The notes under the pieces: generated by a model
The model's database searches: none
Told to the model about the DNA's origin: nothing
Seen by the model: only the letters and a program-made list of their open reading frames with translations
Program-made: the position numbers and the translations under genes
Assembly (NCBI GenBank): GCA_013152085.1
Contig: JAADHC010000008.1
Coordinates: 1-64,000, forward strand
Reading direction: 5' to 3'
DNA length: 64,000 nucleotides
Origin: Chlorobiota bacterium
GTDB taxonomy: Bacteria; Bacteroidota; Bacteroidia; Bacteroidales; VadinHA17
Shown here: positions 18,138 through 27,790 of the stretch, in pieces
Layout: every line of letters begins with the position of its first letter
Numbering within the stretch: the stretch's first letter is position 1

Positions 18138-18186
18138 ATCCGTTCTGTTGATCAGAATGTTGTGCATATACAATAAAATAAAAAAT

Positions 18187-18918
18187 ATGAAGCGGAATGT
18201 TATTATAGTTCTGGGTTTTCTGATTGTTGTATCCCTTGGCACTGTAAAGGCACAGGATAGTTATATGTCTTTTTCACTGGGAGGTTCCTTTCCTTACGGA
18301 GAGTTTGCCGAAAGGGGAGATCCCGGCACAGATGGTTTTGCCGGCTCCAGTTTCACTTTGGCTTTTGACGGGAACTATTTTTTCGGTATGCTGGGAATAG
18401 CCGGAACTTTGAATTTCGGCATGAGTTACCTGGACGCGGAAGCATTGAAAGCGGCGAGGATCGTACATTTAAATGAGATTTACACACAACCGGTTATTCC
18501 GCGGGATGCTGCTGTTGACTACATCACCACGCAATGGAGTTATGTTCACCTGATGGTCGGACCCGTGTTTTCTGTTCCGTTGTCTGTGATAAGTTTTGAA
18601 GTAAAAGCCATGGGTGGGGTTAGTTTTGTCATGCCCCCTCAGCAATACCTCACCATTACGGCGGGGAATGATACCTGGAAAAGCTCGGCGTCAGGCCAGA
18701 GTATCCGGTTGGGTTATCTTACCGGGGCTGCCGTGTTGATCCATCCCAATCCCGGCTACGGGATTCGTCTGGGTGTGGATTATATTTCAACGTCAGGGCA
18801 CTATGCTATGCATTATAACCTTGACCAGGGTTTTATTGCCAATAATGAGGTGGCGGAGAATGAGGATATTCGTATTCAGGTATTTCACACTACCGTAGGA
18901 ATCTTTTATAATTTTTAG
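18187..18918 (+). CDS. Outer-membrane beta-barrel protein, function unknown
   Basis: A 243-residue exported protein. The signal peptide is MKRNVIIVLGFLIVVSLGTV followed by KAQ at the cleavage site. The rest alternates polar and aromatic residues in barrel fashion (SFSLGGSFPYGEFAERG near the N-terminus) and ends in FYNF, a typical barrel terminus. The ATG at 18187 is chosen because it starts directly at the signal peptide; an upstream in-frame ATG at 18148 would add a non-signal extension. No named family was recognised. Confidence 0.72.
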   Translation: MKRNVIIVLGFLIVVSLGTVKAQDSYMSFSLGGSFPYGEFAERGDPGTDGFAGSSFTLAFDGNYFFGMLGIAGTLNFGMSYLDAEALKAARIVHLNEIYTQPVIPRDAAVDYITTQWSYVHLMVGPVFSVPLSVISFEVKAMGGVSFVMPPQQYLTITAGNDTWKSSASGQSIRLGYLTGAAVLIHPNPGYGIRLGVDYISTSGHYAMHYNLDQGFIANNEVAENEDIRIQVFHTTVGIFYNF

Positions 18919-19098
18919 GACATACTCTTGTGGCGTTCTGTAGAGTCACGAAGGCATCAGGGAAACATTATTTTCGCATTTATCTGTATCACAAGAAAAT
19001 AAATCATACCGGCATGTGCTGAACCGAAGGTTGATCTGATATATCTTTGTCCCTGGTAAAAAAATATCGGATTCATTCCCGATCCCCTTTTAAAAGAT

Positions 19099-19106
19099 TA
19101 TTTTTG
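19099..19106 (+). promoter_or_regulatory. Candidate -7 element
   Basis: TATTTTTG fits TAnnTTTG and lies 16 nt upstream of the lipoprotein start at 19123. A second match, TATCTTTG at 19042-19049, is an alternative. Confidence 0.5.
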
Positions 19107-19122
19107 TGGCTTATCTTGTGGT

Positions 19123-19539
19123 ATGACAAAAACGATCCTGATATTGTTGTTGTTTTTCGGATTTCACTGTGGAGGAGATCCGCTGACAGTAATAGATGCA
19201 ACGGCACAGTCGTTCACCGGAGGGCGGGAACAATCCACATCGGGAATGATCCTGACCGTTTACTTGCAGGCGAAACGGCCATCACACCGGCTTCATATCG
19301 AAAACCTGGTAGTGCTGGGAGATACATTTCCGGCTGTCCTTCGCCACCCCGCAACCGGTGATCTTATCAGGAGGTTTCAAAGAAAGGATACCTTATTGAT
19401 TAAAGTGACGGTTACCCAGATAACTTTCTCCCGGCAAGAGAAGGATTTTACGGCTTTTGTCGAATATAAAACCGGAAAAAAGGAAAAGACATTGGCCATT
19501 CAAAAGTTCAGGCAGTTGCCTGAGCAGATTCGCAGGTAG
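19123..19539 (+). CDS. Small putative lipoprotein
   Basis: A 138-residue protein with a hydrophobic N-terminus and a Cys in [12 protein letters not shown] (residue 16) that could be a lipidation site, although the residues before it are not a textbook lipobox. The body is rich in beta-forming residues and contains no recognised motif. It ends 17 nt before gpmI, so it may be cotranscribed with that gene. Function is unknown. Confidence 0.65.
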   Translation: MTKTILILLLFFGFHCGGDPLTVIDATAQSFTGGREQSTSGMILTVYLQAKRPSHRLHIENLVVLGDTFPAVLRHPATGDLIRRFQRKDTLLIKVTVTQITFSRQEKDFTAFVEYKTGKKEKTLAIQKFRQLPEQIRR

Positions 19540-19556
19540 TAGTAAATCTGAATGAT

Positions 19557-21083
19557 ATGACGCAGAAAAGAGTTTTATTAATGATCTTAGACGGTTGGGG
19601 CAAAGGTGACGGCTCACATGCCGATGTTATTGCACAGGCCGATACTCCGAATATGAACCGCCTGGAGGGTCAGTTTCCTCATGCACAACTGCAGGCTTCA
19701 GGTGAAAATGTCGGCCTTCCGGAAGGACAAATGGGAAATTCTGAAGTGGGACATTTGAATATCGGGGCTGGCAGGGTCGTATACCAGGACCTGGTAAAAA
19801 TCAATAAAGCTGTCAGAGACGGGAGTATCAAAAAGAATCCTGTACTTACTGAAGCCTTCCGTTATGCCTGTAAGAATAAAAAATCCGTTCATTTTATAGG
19901 GCTGGTGTCTGATGGCGGGGTACATTCACTCGATCGCCATCTGTATGCTTTGTGTGATATGACAAAGGATATGGGTATCGAACAGGTATATATTCATGCC
20001 CTGACCGATGGACGGGATACGGATCCGCATAGTGGCCTGGGATACCTGAAAAATCTGCAGGATTATCTCTCTCATTCAAACGGAGTGATTGCAACGGTTA
20101 CCGGAAGATATTATACAATGGACAGGGATAACCGCTGGGAACGGATCAAGGAGGGTTACGATGCCATGGTGTATGGTAAGGGAAATAAATCAGACAATAT
20201 CCTTGATGCCGTAAAAGCATCCTATGATGAGGGCGTGACAGATGAATTTATAAAACCCGTTATTCGTGTGGATGAAACCGGGAATCCGGTTGGTATGATC
20301 CTTCCGGAGGATGTGGTGGTTTGCTTTAATTTCCGTACCGACCGGCTTCGGGAGATTACCATTGCCCTGACCCAGAAAGATATGCCCGAACATGGATTGA
20401 AAACCATACCGTTGTATTACCTGACGATGACCCGTTATGATGACTCATTCAAAGGAATTCATATTGTTTATGACAAGGAAAATGTCAGAAATACGCTTGG
20501 GGAACTGGTTGCCCTTGCCGGTAAAAAACAAATACGGATTGCAGAAACTGAAAAATATGCTCATGTAACTTTCTTTTTTTCCGGAGGAACAGAGGAGGAA
20601 TTTCCCGGTGAGAAACGCATTCTGATTCCTTCACCCAAGGTGGCCACGTATGACCTGCAACCTGAAATGAGTGCCTTTAAGGTTAAAGATGCCATTGTAA
20701 AATCCATTAATAAGAAAGAAGCCGATTTTATCTGTCTTAATTTTGCCAATGGAGATATGGTTGGACACACCGGAGTTTATGAAGCAATACGTAAAGCTGT
20801 TGAGACCGTGGATACCTGTGTGGGAGATGTGGTAAATGCTGCACGTAAAAACGGGTATGAGGTCGTAATCATTGCTGATCATGGCAATGCTGATTATGCG
20901 GTGAATCCCGACGGTTCTCCCAATACGGCACATTCGCTCAATCCGGTTCCCATCATTGCCGTGACTGACAGGGTTACAAAAGTGGTTAACGGGATCCTGG
21001 CGGATGTGGCCCCCAGCATCCTGTCTTTATTGGGTATGGATATCCCGGATGAGATGACAGGGAAAAAACTGTTTCATTTTTAA
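19557..21083 (+). CDS. gpmI: 2,3-bisphosphoglycerate-independent phosphoglycerate mutase
   Basis: A 508-residue glycolytic enzyme interconverting 3- and 2-phosphoglycerate with two Mn2+ ions. The metal-binding start [13 protein letters not shown] and the phosphoserine loop [17 protein letters not shown] (nucleophile S62) are present. Later ligands lie in [25 protein letters not shown] and [12 protein letters not shown]. Length is normal for the alkaline-phosphatase-superfamily form. It is followed after 8 nt by the DUF3109 gene. Confidence 0.96.
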   Translation: MTQKRVLLMILDGWGKGDGSHADVIAQADTPNMNRLEGQFPHAQLQASGENVGLPEGQMGNSEVGHLNIGAGRVVYQDLVKINKAVRDGSIKKNPVLTEAFRYACKNKKSVHFIGLVSDGGVHSLDRHLYALCDMTKDMGIEQVYIHALTDGRDTDPHSGLGYLKNLQDYLSHSNGVIATVTGRYYTMDRDNRWERIKEGYDAMVYGKGNKSDNILDAVKASYDEGVTDEFIKPVIRVDETGNPVGMILPEDVVVCFNFRTDRLREITIALTQKDMPEHGLKTIPLYYLTMTRYDDSFKGIHIVYDKENVRNTLGELVALAGKKQIRIAETEKYAHVTFFFSGGTEEEFPGEKRILIPSPKVATYDLQPEMSAFKVKDAIVKSINKKEADFICLNFANGDMVGHTGVYEAIRKAVETVDTCVGDVVNAARKNGYEVVIIADHGNADYAVNPDGSPNTAHSLNPVPIIAVTDRVTKVVNGILADVAPSILSLLGMDIPDEMTGKKLFHF

Positions 21084-21091
21084 CGGAGGAT

Positions 21092-21673
21092 ATGATCCAA
21101 ATTGATAATACCCTGGTTAGTCTCGATGTAATCGAAAAAATGTTTGTTTGCAATCTGTTCCGTTGCAGGGGAATGTGTTGTGTCCATGGCGAATCCGGTG
21201 CTCCGCTGGAAGGTGAAGAAGCAGACATTCTCACAAAGCTTTTGCCGGTTATCCGTCCGTATCTCCGGCCAGAAGGGCTTGCAGCCATTGATGAACAGGG
21301 AACATCCATGATCGATTCCGACGGAGACCTGGTTACCCCGCTGATACAAAACCGCGAGTGTGCCTATACGGTCATCGAAAACGGTATCTATAAGTGCGGT
21401 ATTGAAAAAGCATATTACGGCAGGAAAATTGCTTTCAGGAAACCTGTTTCCTGTCATTTGTATCCTGTCCGGATCAGGAAATACGAGGCGTATGATGCCG
21501 TTAACTTCGAATACTGGTCGCACTGCAATCTGGCTGTGGAAAAGGGAGAAGAAACCGGCACCCCGGTTTATGTTTTTCTGAAAGATGCATTGATCCGCAA
21601 ATATGGCAGGAAATGGTTCGGGAAGCTGGTCACGGCGGCTCATAAATACATAAAAACAAAACAACTAAAATAG
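21092..21673 (+). CDS. DUF3109 family cysteine-rich protein
   Basis: A 193-residue cytosolic protein. The N-terminal FVCNLFRCRGMCCVHGESGA carries four closely spaced cysteines; others lie in QNRECAYTV, YKCGIEKAY, VSCHLYPVR and WSHCNLAVE. This conserved pattern is that of DUF3109, widespread in Bacteroidota and proposed to bind a metal or Fe-S cluster. The function is not established. It sits between gpmI and an M20 peptidase with short gaps (8 and 10 nt), indicating an operon. Confidence 0.85.
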   Translation: MIQIDNTLVSLDVIEKMFVCNLFRCRGMCCVHGESGAPLEGEEADILTKLLPVIRPYLRPEGLAAIDEQGTSMIDSDGDLVTPLIQNRECAYTVIENGIYKCGIEKAYYGRKIAFRKPVSCHLYPVRIRKYEAYDAVNFEYWSHCNLAVEKGEETGTPVYVFLKDALIRKYGRKWFGKLVTAAHKYIKTKQLK

Positions 21674-21683
21674 TATTATAACG

Positions 21684-23057
21684 ATGGAACAGATCAGGCA
21701 ATATGTAGATACCAACAGGCAAAAGTTTCTGGACGAACTTTTCGAGCTTCTAAGAATCCCTTCCATCAGCGCCCGTCCCGGGCATAATAAGGATATGATC
21801 GCTGCCGCTGAATATATAAGGGGAAAACTTTTAGAAGCCGGAGCCGACAAGGCAGAAGTGATGAAAACCGACGGACATGATGTGATCTTTGCTGAAAAAA
21901 CAGTTGATAAGGCTGCACCGACAGTGCTGGTTTACGGACATTACGATGTACAACCGGTTGAACCTCTTGATTTATGGGAATCTCCTCCTTTTAAGCCCGA
22001 AGTACGTGATGATAAAATTTATGCCCGTGGAGCAGATGATGACAAAGGGCAGATGTTTATGCATATAAAAGCTTTTGAACTAATGAACCGCCTGGGAACT
22101 TTGCCCTGTAATGTTAAATTTATGATTGAAGGAGAGGAAGAGATCGGTTCACCGAGCCTGAAAAAATTCTGTGCCTCACACAAGGATCTTCTGAAAGCAG
22201 ATGTAATTCTGATTTCAGATACCACGATGATTGCTCAGGATATTCCTTCCATTACCGTAGGATTGCGTGGTCTGGCTTATATGGAAGTTGAAGTTACCGG
22301 CCCTGACCGGGACCTTCACTCAGGTCTTTATGGCGGAGCGGTGATGAACCCGGTTAATGCACTGGCAAAAATGATTGCTTCACTGACTGATACGAATAAC
22401 CGTATCACTATTCCGGGATTTTATGATGACGTTTTGGAGGTATCCGATGAGGAACGTAATGAGATGGCCAAGACCCCTTTTGACATTGAAGAATGGAAAG
22501 AAGCTATTGGAATCGACAGGGAAGTGGGGGAAACAGGGTTCTCTACCACGGAACGTACCGGAATCCGGCCTTCACTGGATGTAAATGGGATATGGGGAGG
22601 CTATACCGGAGAAGGGGCGAAGACTGTACTTCCGGCAAAAGCCTGTGCAAAAATTTCAATGCGTCTGGTACCCAATCAGAATTCTGAAAAGATCAGTGAA
22701 CTGTTTGCCCGGCACATCGACTCTGTTGTTCCCGAAGGAGTAACGGTAAAGGTTAAAAGTTTGCATGGTGGCGAAGGGTATATCAGCCCGATAAATACCA
22801 TTGCCTATCAGGCAGCCAGCAAAGCATGCGAAGCGACTTTTGGTAAAAAGCCCGTCCCCGTTCGCAGTGGCGGGAGCATCCCCATCGTGGCTGATTTTGA
22901 AGAAGTACTGGGTATAAAATCCATTCTTCTCGGTTTTGGGCTGGAGTCGGATGCCATCCATTCCCCCAATGAAAATTACCCTTTATTCAACTTTTATAAA
23001 GGTATCGAAACCATCCCCGTGTTTTATAAATTCTTTACGGAAATGAGCAAGGGATAA
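21684..23057 (+). CDS. M20-family dipeptidase
   Basis: A 457-residue zinc aminoacyl peptidase. Metal ligands are visible in VLVYGHYDVQPVEP (His, then Asp) and IYARGADDDKGQM (bridging Asp); the catalytic pair lies in MIEGEEEIGSPSL; a distal His is near LHSGLYGGAV, inside the dimerisation domain. A final ligand lies in ESDAIHSPNENYPLF. No signal peptide is present, so it acts in the cytosol on small peptides. It ends the gpmI run and is followed by a terminator-like hairpin. Confidence 0.92.
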   Translation: MEQIRQYVDTNRQKFLDELFELLRIPSISARPGHNKDMIAAAEYIRGKLLEAGADKAEVMKTDGHDVIFAEKTVDKAAPTVLVYGHYDVQPVEPLDLWESPPFKPEVRDDKIYARGADDDKGQMFMHIKAFELMNRLGTLPCNVKFMIEGEEEIGSPSLKKFCASHKDLLKADVILISDTTMIAQDIPSITVGLRGLAYMEVEVTGPDRDLHSGLYGGAVMNPVNALAKMIASLTDTNNRITIPGFYDDVLEVSDEERNEMAKTPFDIEEWKEAIGIDREVGETGFSTTERTGIRPSLDVNGIWGGYTGEGAKTVLPAKACAKISMRLVPNQNSEKISELFARHIDSVVPEGVTVKVKSLHGGEGYISPINTIAYQAASKACEATFGKKPVPVRSGGSIPIVADFEEVLGIKSILLGFGLESDAIHSPNENYPLFNFYKGIETIPVFYKFFTEMSKG

Positions 23058-23074
23058 GATTCCTTTCCAAAGTC

Positions 23075-23106
23075 AAACAAACCTGTTCCCGGAGCAGGGT
23101 TTGTTT
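23075..23106 (+). terminator. Terminator-like hairpin after the M20 peptidase
   Basis: AAACAAACCTG (23075-23085) pairs with CAGGGTTTGTTT (23095-23106) with one bulged base. The A-rich left arm and T-rich right arm give a stem ending in T residues. It separates the peptidase from glnN. Confidence 0.6.
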
Positions 23107-23132
23107 ATATTAACACTGTATATTTATTCAAT

Positions 23133-23207
23133 ACCCCTAATAAAAACAGGGGTGGTTTAAAAAAATGTTGGTAAATTATCAAATTATACCCCTGAAATAA
23201 TTGGGGT
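23133..23207. promoter_or_regulatory. Two similar palindromes upstream of glnN
   Basis: ACCCCT-N9-AGGGGT (23133-23153) and ACCCC-N10-GGGGT (23188-23207) are near-identical in arms and spacing, about 54 bp apart. The second overlaps the TTG box of the glnN promoter. This suggests a dimeric regulator of glutamine synthetase; no cognate regulator is known from the window. Confidence 0.5.
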
Positions 23208-23231
23208 CAAATAAAATTGTGTTTATATTTG
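23201..23231 (+). promoter_or_regulatory. glnN promoter
   Basis: TTG (23201-23203), a 20-nt spacer and TATATTTG (23224-23231) match the Bacteroidota promoter consensus. The start codon is 23 nt downstream. Confidence 0.72.
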
Positions 23232-23254
23232 GCAAAATTTTAAATATAAATCTT

Positions 23255-25447
23255 ATGGCACAGTTTAGAACCCTTGCTTTTCAGGAGTTGTTAAAAAGAA
23301 AACCCCGGAAGGTTATTCCCCCTTCAAACGAAATTTCCGATTATTATGGTACGAATGTTTTTGACCTGAAAAAGATGGAAAGATATCTTTCCAGGGAGGC
23401 ATACAAAAGCGTAAAACAGGCGATTGTTGAGGGAACACATATTGAGAGAAAAATGGCCGACCACGTAGCTGCCGGGATGAAGGAATGGGCTGTGGACAAT
23501 GGGGCTACGCATTATACCCACTGGTTTCATCCTTTAACGGATGCCACGGCAGAGAAACATGACGGGTTTATTGAGTTTGGGGATTCGCTCGGACTGGTGG
23601 AAAATTTTTCCGGCGAATTGCTTGTTCAACAGGAACCGGATGCTTCCAGTTTTCCCAGTGGCGGTATCCGTAACACTTTTGAAGCCCGCGGATACACAGC
23701 CTGGGATGTATCTTCCCCGGCATTTCTGGTAGGTACAACCCTGTGTGTTCCTACCGTCTTTGTCTCTTATACGGGAGAAGCCATTGATTATAAAGCACCG
23801 TTGCTCCGGGCGCTTTTTGAACTGGATAAAGCTGCCGTCGAAGTATGCCATTATTTTGACAAGAATATTACAAAGGTTTATGCTACGCTCGGTTGGGAAC
23901 AGGAATATTTCCTGGTGGATGAAGCGCTGTTTAATGCGCGTCCCGATCTGATCCTTACCGGACGGACGCTGGTAGGACATCAGTCACCCAAAGACCAGCA
24001 GCTCGAAGATCACTATTTCAGTTCTATTCCCGAACGTGCCATGGCTTTTATGGAAGATTTTGAAATGGAGGCCTATAAACTGGGAATTCCCGTAAAAACT
24101 CGTCATAATGAAGTGGCGCCAAATCAGTTTGAATGCGCTCCTATCTTTGAGGAAGCAAACCTGGCCAATGACCATAATCAGCTTATTATGGACCTGATGA
24201 AGCGTATTGCCCGCCGTCATAATTTCCGGGTGTTGTTTCATGAAAAGCCCTTCGGGGGGATCAATGGTTCCGGGAAACACAACAACTGGTCCCTGTCAAC
24301 AAATACCGGGATAAATCTGTTATCCCCCGGAAAAAATCCCAAGAGGAACCTCCAGTTCCTGACCTTCCTGGTGAATGTGGTCAAAACAGTGTATGACAAT
24401 CAGGACCTTTTACGGGCAAGTATCCTGAATGCAGGAAATTCACACCGCCTGGGTGCCAATGAAGCCCCGCCGGCGATCATTTCCGTTTTTCTCGGTTCTA
24501 CCCTCTCACGGGTGCTGGATGAAATTGTTCAAAAAGTTCCGGACAAGAAAATGACACCCGAGGAAAAAACAGAGCTTAAACTGGGTATCGGGAAAATCCC
24601 GGAGATTATTCTTGACAATACCGACCGTAACCGGACCTCTCCTTTTGCATTTACCGGGAATAAGTTTGAATTCCGGGCTGTCGGTTCAGCTGCAAATTGT
24701 GCCGGCCCGATGACAATATTAAATGCTGCACTGGCTTACCAACTGAAAGAATTTAAAAAGGAAGTGGATAAACTGGTGGAGAAGAAAAGCATGAAAAGTG
24801 ATGAAGCAATATTTCAGGTTCTGACCAAATATATTGTTGCGTCCGAAAAAATCCGTTTTGAAGGAGACAATTATTGTGACGCCTGGAAAAAAGAAGCGGA
24901 GAAAAGAGGTCTGACCAATGTTACCAGCGTACCGGAATCACTCATGAATTATTTTACTCCGCAGGCGAAAAAAGTTCTGATTAAAAACGGTATTTTCAAG
25001 GAGCGTGAACTGAAAGGCCGTGTGGAAGTTGAATTTGAGAAATTTACAAAAAAGGTCCAGATTGAAGCCCGCGTACTCGGCGACCTGGTTATAAACCATA
25101 TTGTTCCCACAGCCGTTCAGTATCAGAACAGACTGATCGAGAATGTTCGGGGCCTGAAAGAGATCTTTTCCGAAAAAGAATTCCTTGAGCAGGCCGGTGA
25201 ACGGATGGAACTGATCAAGGAAATATCAGGCCACATTACCTTTATTAAATCAAAGGTGAACGAGATGATCGAGGCAAGAAAAGTTGCCAATAAAATAGAA
25301 AATGAAAAAGAAAAAGCCTTTGCTTACGACCGGACCGTTCGTCCCTTTCTGGATCAGATCAGATATCATGTCGATAAACTGGAAATGGTTGTGGACGATG
25401 AAATGTGGGTCTTGCCGAAATACAGGGAGTTGCTCTTTACCATATAG
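23255..25447 (+). CDS. glnN: Glutamine synthetase, type III
   Basis: A 730-residue ATP-dependent enzyme joining ammonia to glutamate. Length and motifs identify the type III class common in Bacteroidota: THYTHWFHPLTDATAEKHDG, FPSGGIRNTFEARGYTAWD, KTRHNEVAPNQFECAPIFEE and KPFGGINGSGKHNNWS, with ENA/GNSHRLGANEAPPAI-type and NRTSPFAFTGNKFEFRAVGS segments. The ATG at 23255 (MAQFRTLAFQELL) is preferred over an upstream GTG-like extension because the promoter's transcript would begin after 23231. It is monocistronic, between two terminators, with palindromes on its promoter. Confidence 0.95.
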   Translation: MAQFRTLAFQELLKRKPRKVIPPSNEISDYYGTNVFDLKKMERYLSREAYKSVKQAIVEGTHIERKMADHVAAGMKEWAVDNGATHYTHWFHPLTDATAEKHDGFIEFGDSLGLVENFSGELLVQQEPDASSFPSGGIRNTFEARGYTAWDVSSPAFLVGTTLCVPTVFVSYTGEAIDYKAPLLRALFELDKAAVEVCHYFDKNITKVYATLGWEQEYFLVDEALFNARPDLILTGRTLVGHQSPKDQQLEDHYFSSIPERAMAFMEDFEMEAYKLGIPVKTRHNEVAPNQFECAPIFEEANLANDHNQLIMDLMKRIARRHNFRVLFHEKPFGGINGSGKHNNWSLSTNTGINLLSPGKNPKRNLQFLTFLVNVVKTVYDNQDLLRASILNAGNSHRLGANEAPPAIISVFLGSTLSRVLDEIVQKVPDKKMTPEEKTELKLGIGKIPEIILDNTDRNRTSPFAFTGNKFEFRAVGSAANCAGPMTILNAALAYQLKEFKKEVDKLVEKKSMKSDEAIFQVLTKYIVASEKIRFEGDNYCDAWKKEAEKRGLTNVTSVPESLMNYFTPQAKKVLIKNGIFKERELKGRVEVEFEKFTKKVQIEARVLGDLVINHIVPTAVQYQNRLIENVRGLKEIFSEKEFLEQAGERMELIKEISGHITFIKSKVNEMIEARKVANKIENEKEKAFAYDRTVRPFLDQIRYHVDKLEMVVDDEMWVLPKYRELLFTI

Positions 25448-25485
25448 CAGAAGATTTTCTGCCGTGCAGATTCGATATATATCGG

Positions 25486-25522
25486 AGGTTGCCTGTCATC
25501 ATGCGGGCAACCTTCTTTTTTT
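25486..25522 (+). terminator. Intrinsic terminator of glnN
   Basis: AGGTTGCC (25486-25493) and GGCAACCT (25506-25513) form a perfect 8-bp stem followed by TCTTTTTTT. Confidence 0.85.
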
Positions 25523-25676
25523 ACCCCGAAAAAATATTTACTTTTAACCTGTCGTTAAAGATAATGAAATGGGAAAACAGCACATCGTTTGTTGGGGGTC
25601 CCTTGTTTGAAGTTTTCCCTGATGATAACCATTGATCGTTGTCCCGGGTTGATTTATCTTATTTAACACGCAGCGG

Positions 25677-27671
25677 ATGAAAAAATTATGTTGGATGTTG
25701 ATGATCTTTGCCATGGTTCTGCCGCCATTGCATGCACAGAAGAAAAAGATGGAAAAAGCCAATGAAGCGTTCCAGGCCGGTGAATATTACGATGCTATTG
25801 ACCTCTATAAAGATACGTATTCAATGGTAAAGAATAAAGACGTAAAAACCGAAATCGTCTTTAAGATTGCCGAATGTTACCGGTTGACGAATGAGCCGGT
25901 GAAAGCGGAACTCTGGTATAAAAAAACAATCGACAGGGGTTATCCGGATCCGATAGCTGTACTTTATTATGCGCAGAGCAAGCAAAAAAACGGGAAATAC
26001 GAAGAGGCTATTGAAGAGTTTAAAAAATATCGTCAACTGGTGCCCAATGATCCACGAAGCAATGAAGGGATCAGATCCTGCGAGCTGGCACTACAATGGC
26101 TGGACCATCCTGTGGGATACCAGGTGACAGAGATGAAATTCTTTAATTCGCGGGGAAACGACTTTGCTCCTGCGTATGCCCGCGATGATTACCAGGTCGT
26201 CTATTTTACCTCATCGCGTGATGAAGCTATGGGAAACAAAATTCATGGTGCCACCGGCCAGAATTTTTCCGATATTTTTGTTTCTACCCGCGACCGCAAG
26301 GGGCGGTGGAGTACACCGGAACCCCTGCCTGAACCGGTAAATACGGAGTTTGAAGAAGGAACCCCTTCTTTTACGGATAATTATAATACCATGTATTTTA
26401 CGCGGTGCGAGGTCAACAAGCGTAAGCGCCTCGGATGCAGGATCATGGTTACCAAAGCTACGGGTAAGAAACCCAACGAATGGTCCAAACCGGAACCTTT
26501 AAACCTGCTTCCTGACAGTCTTGTGGAAGCACATCCTGCAATCAGTGCCGACGGTCTGACATTATATTTTGTATCAAATATGGACGGTGGATATGGCGGG
26601 AAAGATATCTGGCGTGTTACCCGTTTCAGCGCTTCGGATAAATGGGGAGAACCGGAAAATCTTGGCCCCGATATCAATACCGAAGAAGATGAAATGTTTC
26701 CGTTTATTCATCCGGACGGTACGCTCTATTTTGCTTCTGATGGCCATCCCGGTATGGGCGGGCTGGATATTTTCAGGGCCAAAGAACAGGAAGACGGCAG
26801 ATGGAATGTTGAAAATATGAAATCCCCGATAAATTCATCTGCTGATGATTTTGGGATCGTTATAGAAAATGAAGAAGAAAAAGGATTCTTTTCCTCTTCA
26901 AGAAAAGGAAGAGCGAATGATGATATCTATGCCTTTGTCCTGCCTCCCCTGCGATTTAGTGTAACCGGGGTAATCCGGGATGTTCGCACGGACGAAATTA
27001 TTCCCGAAGCTTCCATTCGCCTGATTGGCAGTGATGGCCTTACCCTTAAAGACCAGGCGTCAGCACAGGGAACATTTAAGTTTCTGCTGAAACCCAACAC
27101 CGATTATATCTTTATTGCTTCCAAAAAGGGTTACCTGAACGGGAAAGTCCGGGAAACAACCAAAGGACTTACCCAAAGTAAAGAACTTAAAGCAACCATC
27201 CTTCTTGCCTCCATAGAAAAACCGATTGAAATACCCAATATCTATTACGATTTCGGGAAGTGGGATTTACGGCCTGAATCAATGGTTGCCCTGGATAACC
27301 TCGTAGAGATACTGAATGATAATCCGAATATCGTGATTGAGCTCAGGTCGCATACCGACTCAAGGGATACCGAAGCATTTAACCTGACATTATCGCAGAA
27401 AAGAGCCCAATCAGTGGTGGATTATCTGATTCAGAAAGGCATTGATCCGGCACGCCTGGTGGCCAAAGGATATGGCGAGTCGACACCGAAAACCGTGGAT
27501 AAAAAACTGGCAGCCCAGTATCCTTTCCTGAAAGAAGGAGATGTGCTTACGGATCAGTTTGTACATGCTTTATCTGACATCCAGCAACAGGAAATCTGTT
27601 ATCAGATCAACCGGCGTACCGAGTTCCAGGTGTTGCGTACAGATTACAAAGCCGGGGATAATAAAAAATAA
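25677..27671 (+). CDS. PorE-like OmpA-family protein (TPR, beta-propeller, OmpA)
   Basis: A 664-residue exported protein with signal peptide MKKLCWMLMIFAMVLPPLHA. Residues about 25-150 are TPR-like helices (EAFQAGEYYDAIDLYKDTY). Residues about 160-420 carry PD40/propeller repeats such as YFVSNMDGGYGGKDIWRV and YFASDGHPGMGGLDIFRA. A carboxypeptidase-regulatory-like domain follows (VTGVIRDVRTDEIIPEASI), then a C-terminal OmpA peptidoglycan-binding domain (IELRSHTDSRDTEAFNLTLS, QKRAQSVVDYLI, KGYGESTP). This domain order is that of PorE, a type IX secretion component, but PorE is a lipoprotein and no lipobox Cys is seen here. Confidence 0.8.
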   Translation: MKKLCWMLMIFAMVLPPLHAQKKKMEKANEAFQAGEYYDAIDLYKDTYSMVKNKDVKTEIVFKIAECYRLTNEPVKAELWYKKTIDRGYPDPIAVLYYAQSKQKNGKYEEAIEEFKKYRQLVPNDPRSNEGIRSCELALQWLDHPVGYQVTEMKFFNSRGNDFAPAYARDDYQVVYFTSSRDEAMGNKIHGATGQNFSDIFVSTRDRKGRWSTPEPLPEPVNTEFEEGTPSFTDNYNTMYFTRCEVNKRKRLGCRIMVTKATGKKPNEWSKPEPLNLLPDSLVEAHPAISADGLTLYFVSNMDGGYGGKDIWRVTRFSASDKWGEPENLGPDINTEEDEMFPFIHPDGTLYFASDGHPGMGGLDIFRAKEQEDGRWNVENMKSPINSSADDFGIVIENEEEKGFFSSSRKGRANDDIYAFVLPPLRFSVTGVIRDVRTDEIIPEASIRLIGSDGLTLKDQASAQGTFKFLLKPNTDYIFIASKKGYLNGKVRETTKGLTQSKELKATILLASIEKPIEIPNIYYDFGKWDLRPESMVALDNLVEILNDNPNIVIELRSHTDSRDTEAFNLTLSQKRAQSVVDYLIQKGIDPARLVAKGYGESTPKTVDKKLAAQYPFLKEGDVLTDQFVHALSDIQQQEICYQINRRTEFQVLRTDYKAGDNKK

Positions 27672-27756
27672 AACGGACTGCATCTGGCGTAGTGTATGCC
27701 TGAATGTGTATGAAGCGACTTTAAAATCATGCTTCGGCAGTGTTTAAAATTTCGGT

Positions 27757-27764
27757 TAAATTTG
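27757..27764 (+). promoter_or_regulatory. Candidate -7 element of purM
   Basis: TAAATTTG matches TAnnTTTG and lies 26 nt before the purM start. Confidence 0.5.
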
Positions 27765-27790
27765 TTCCTTAATTCAATTTGCTTTTTATA

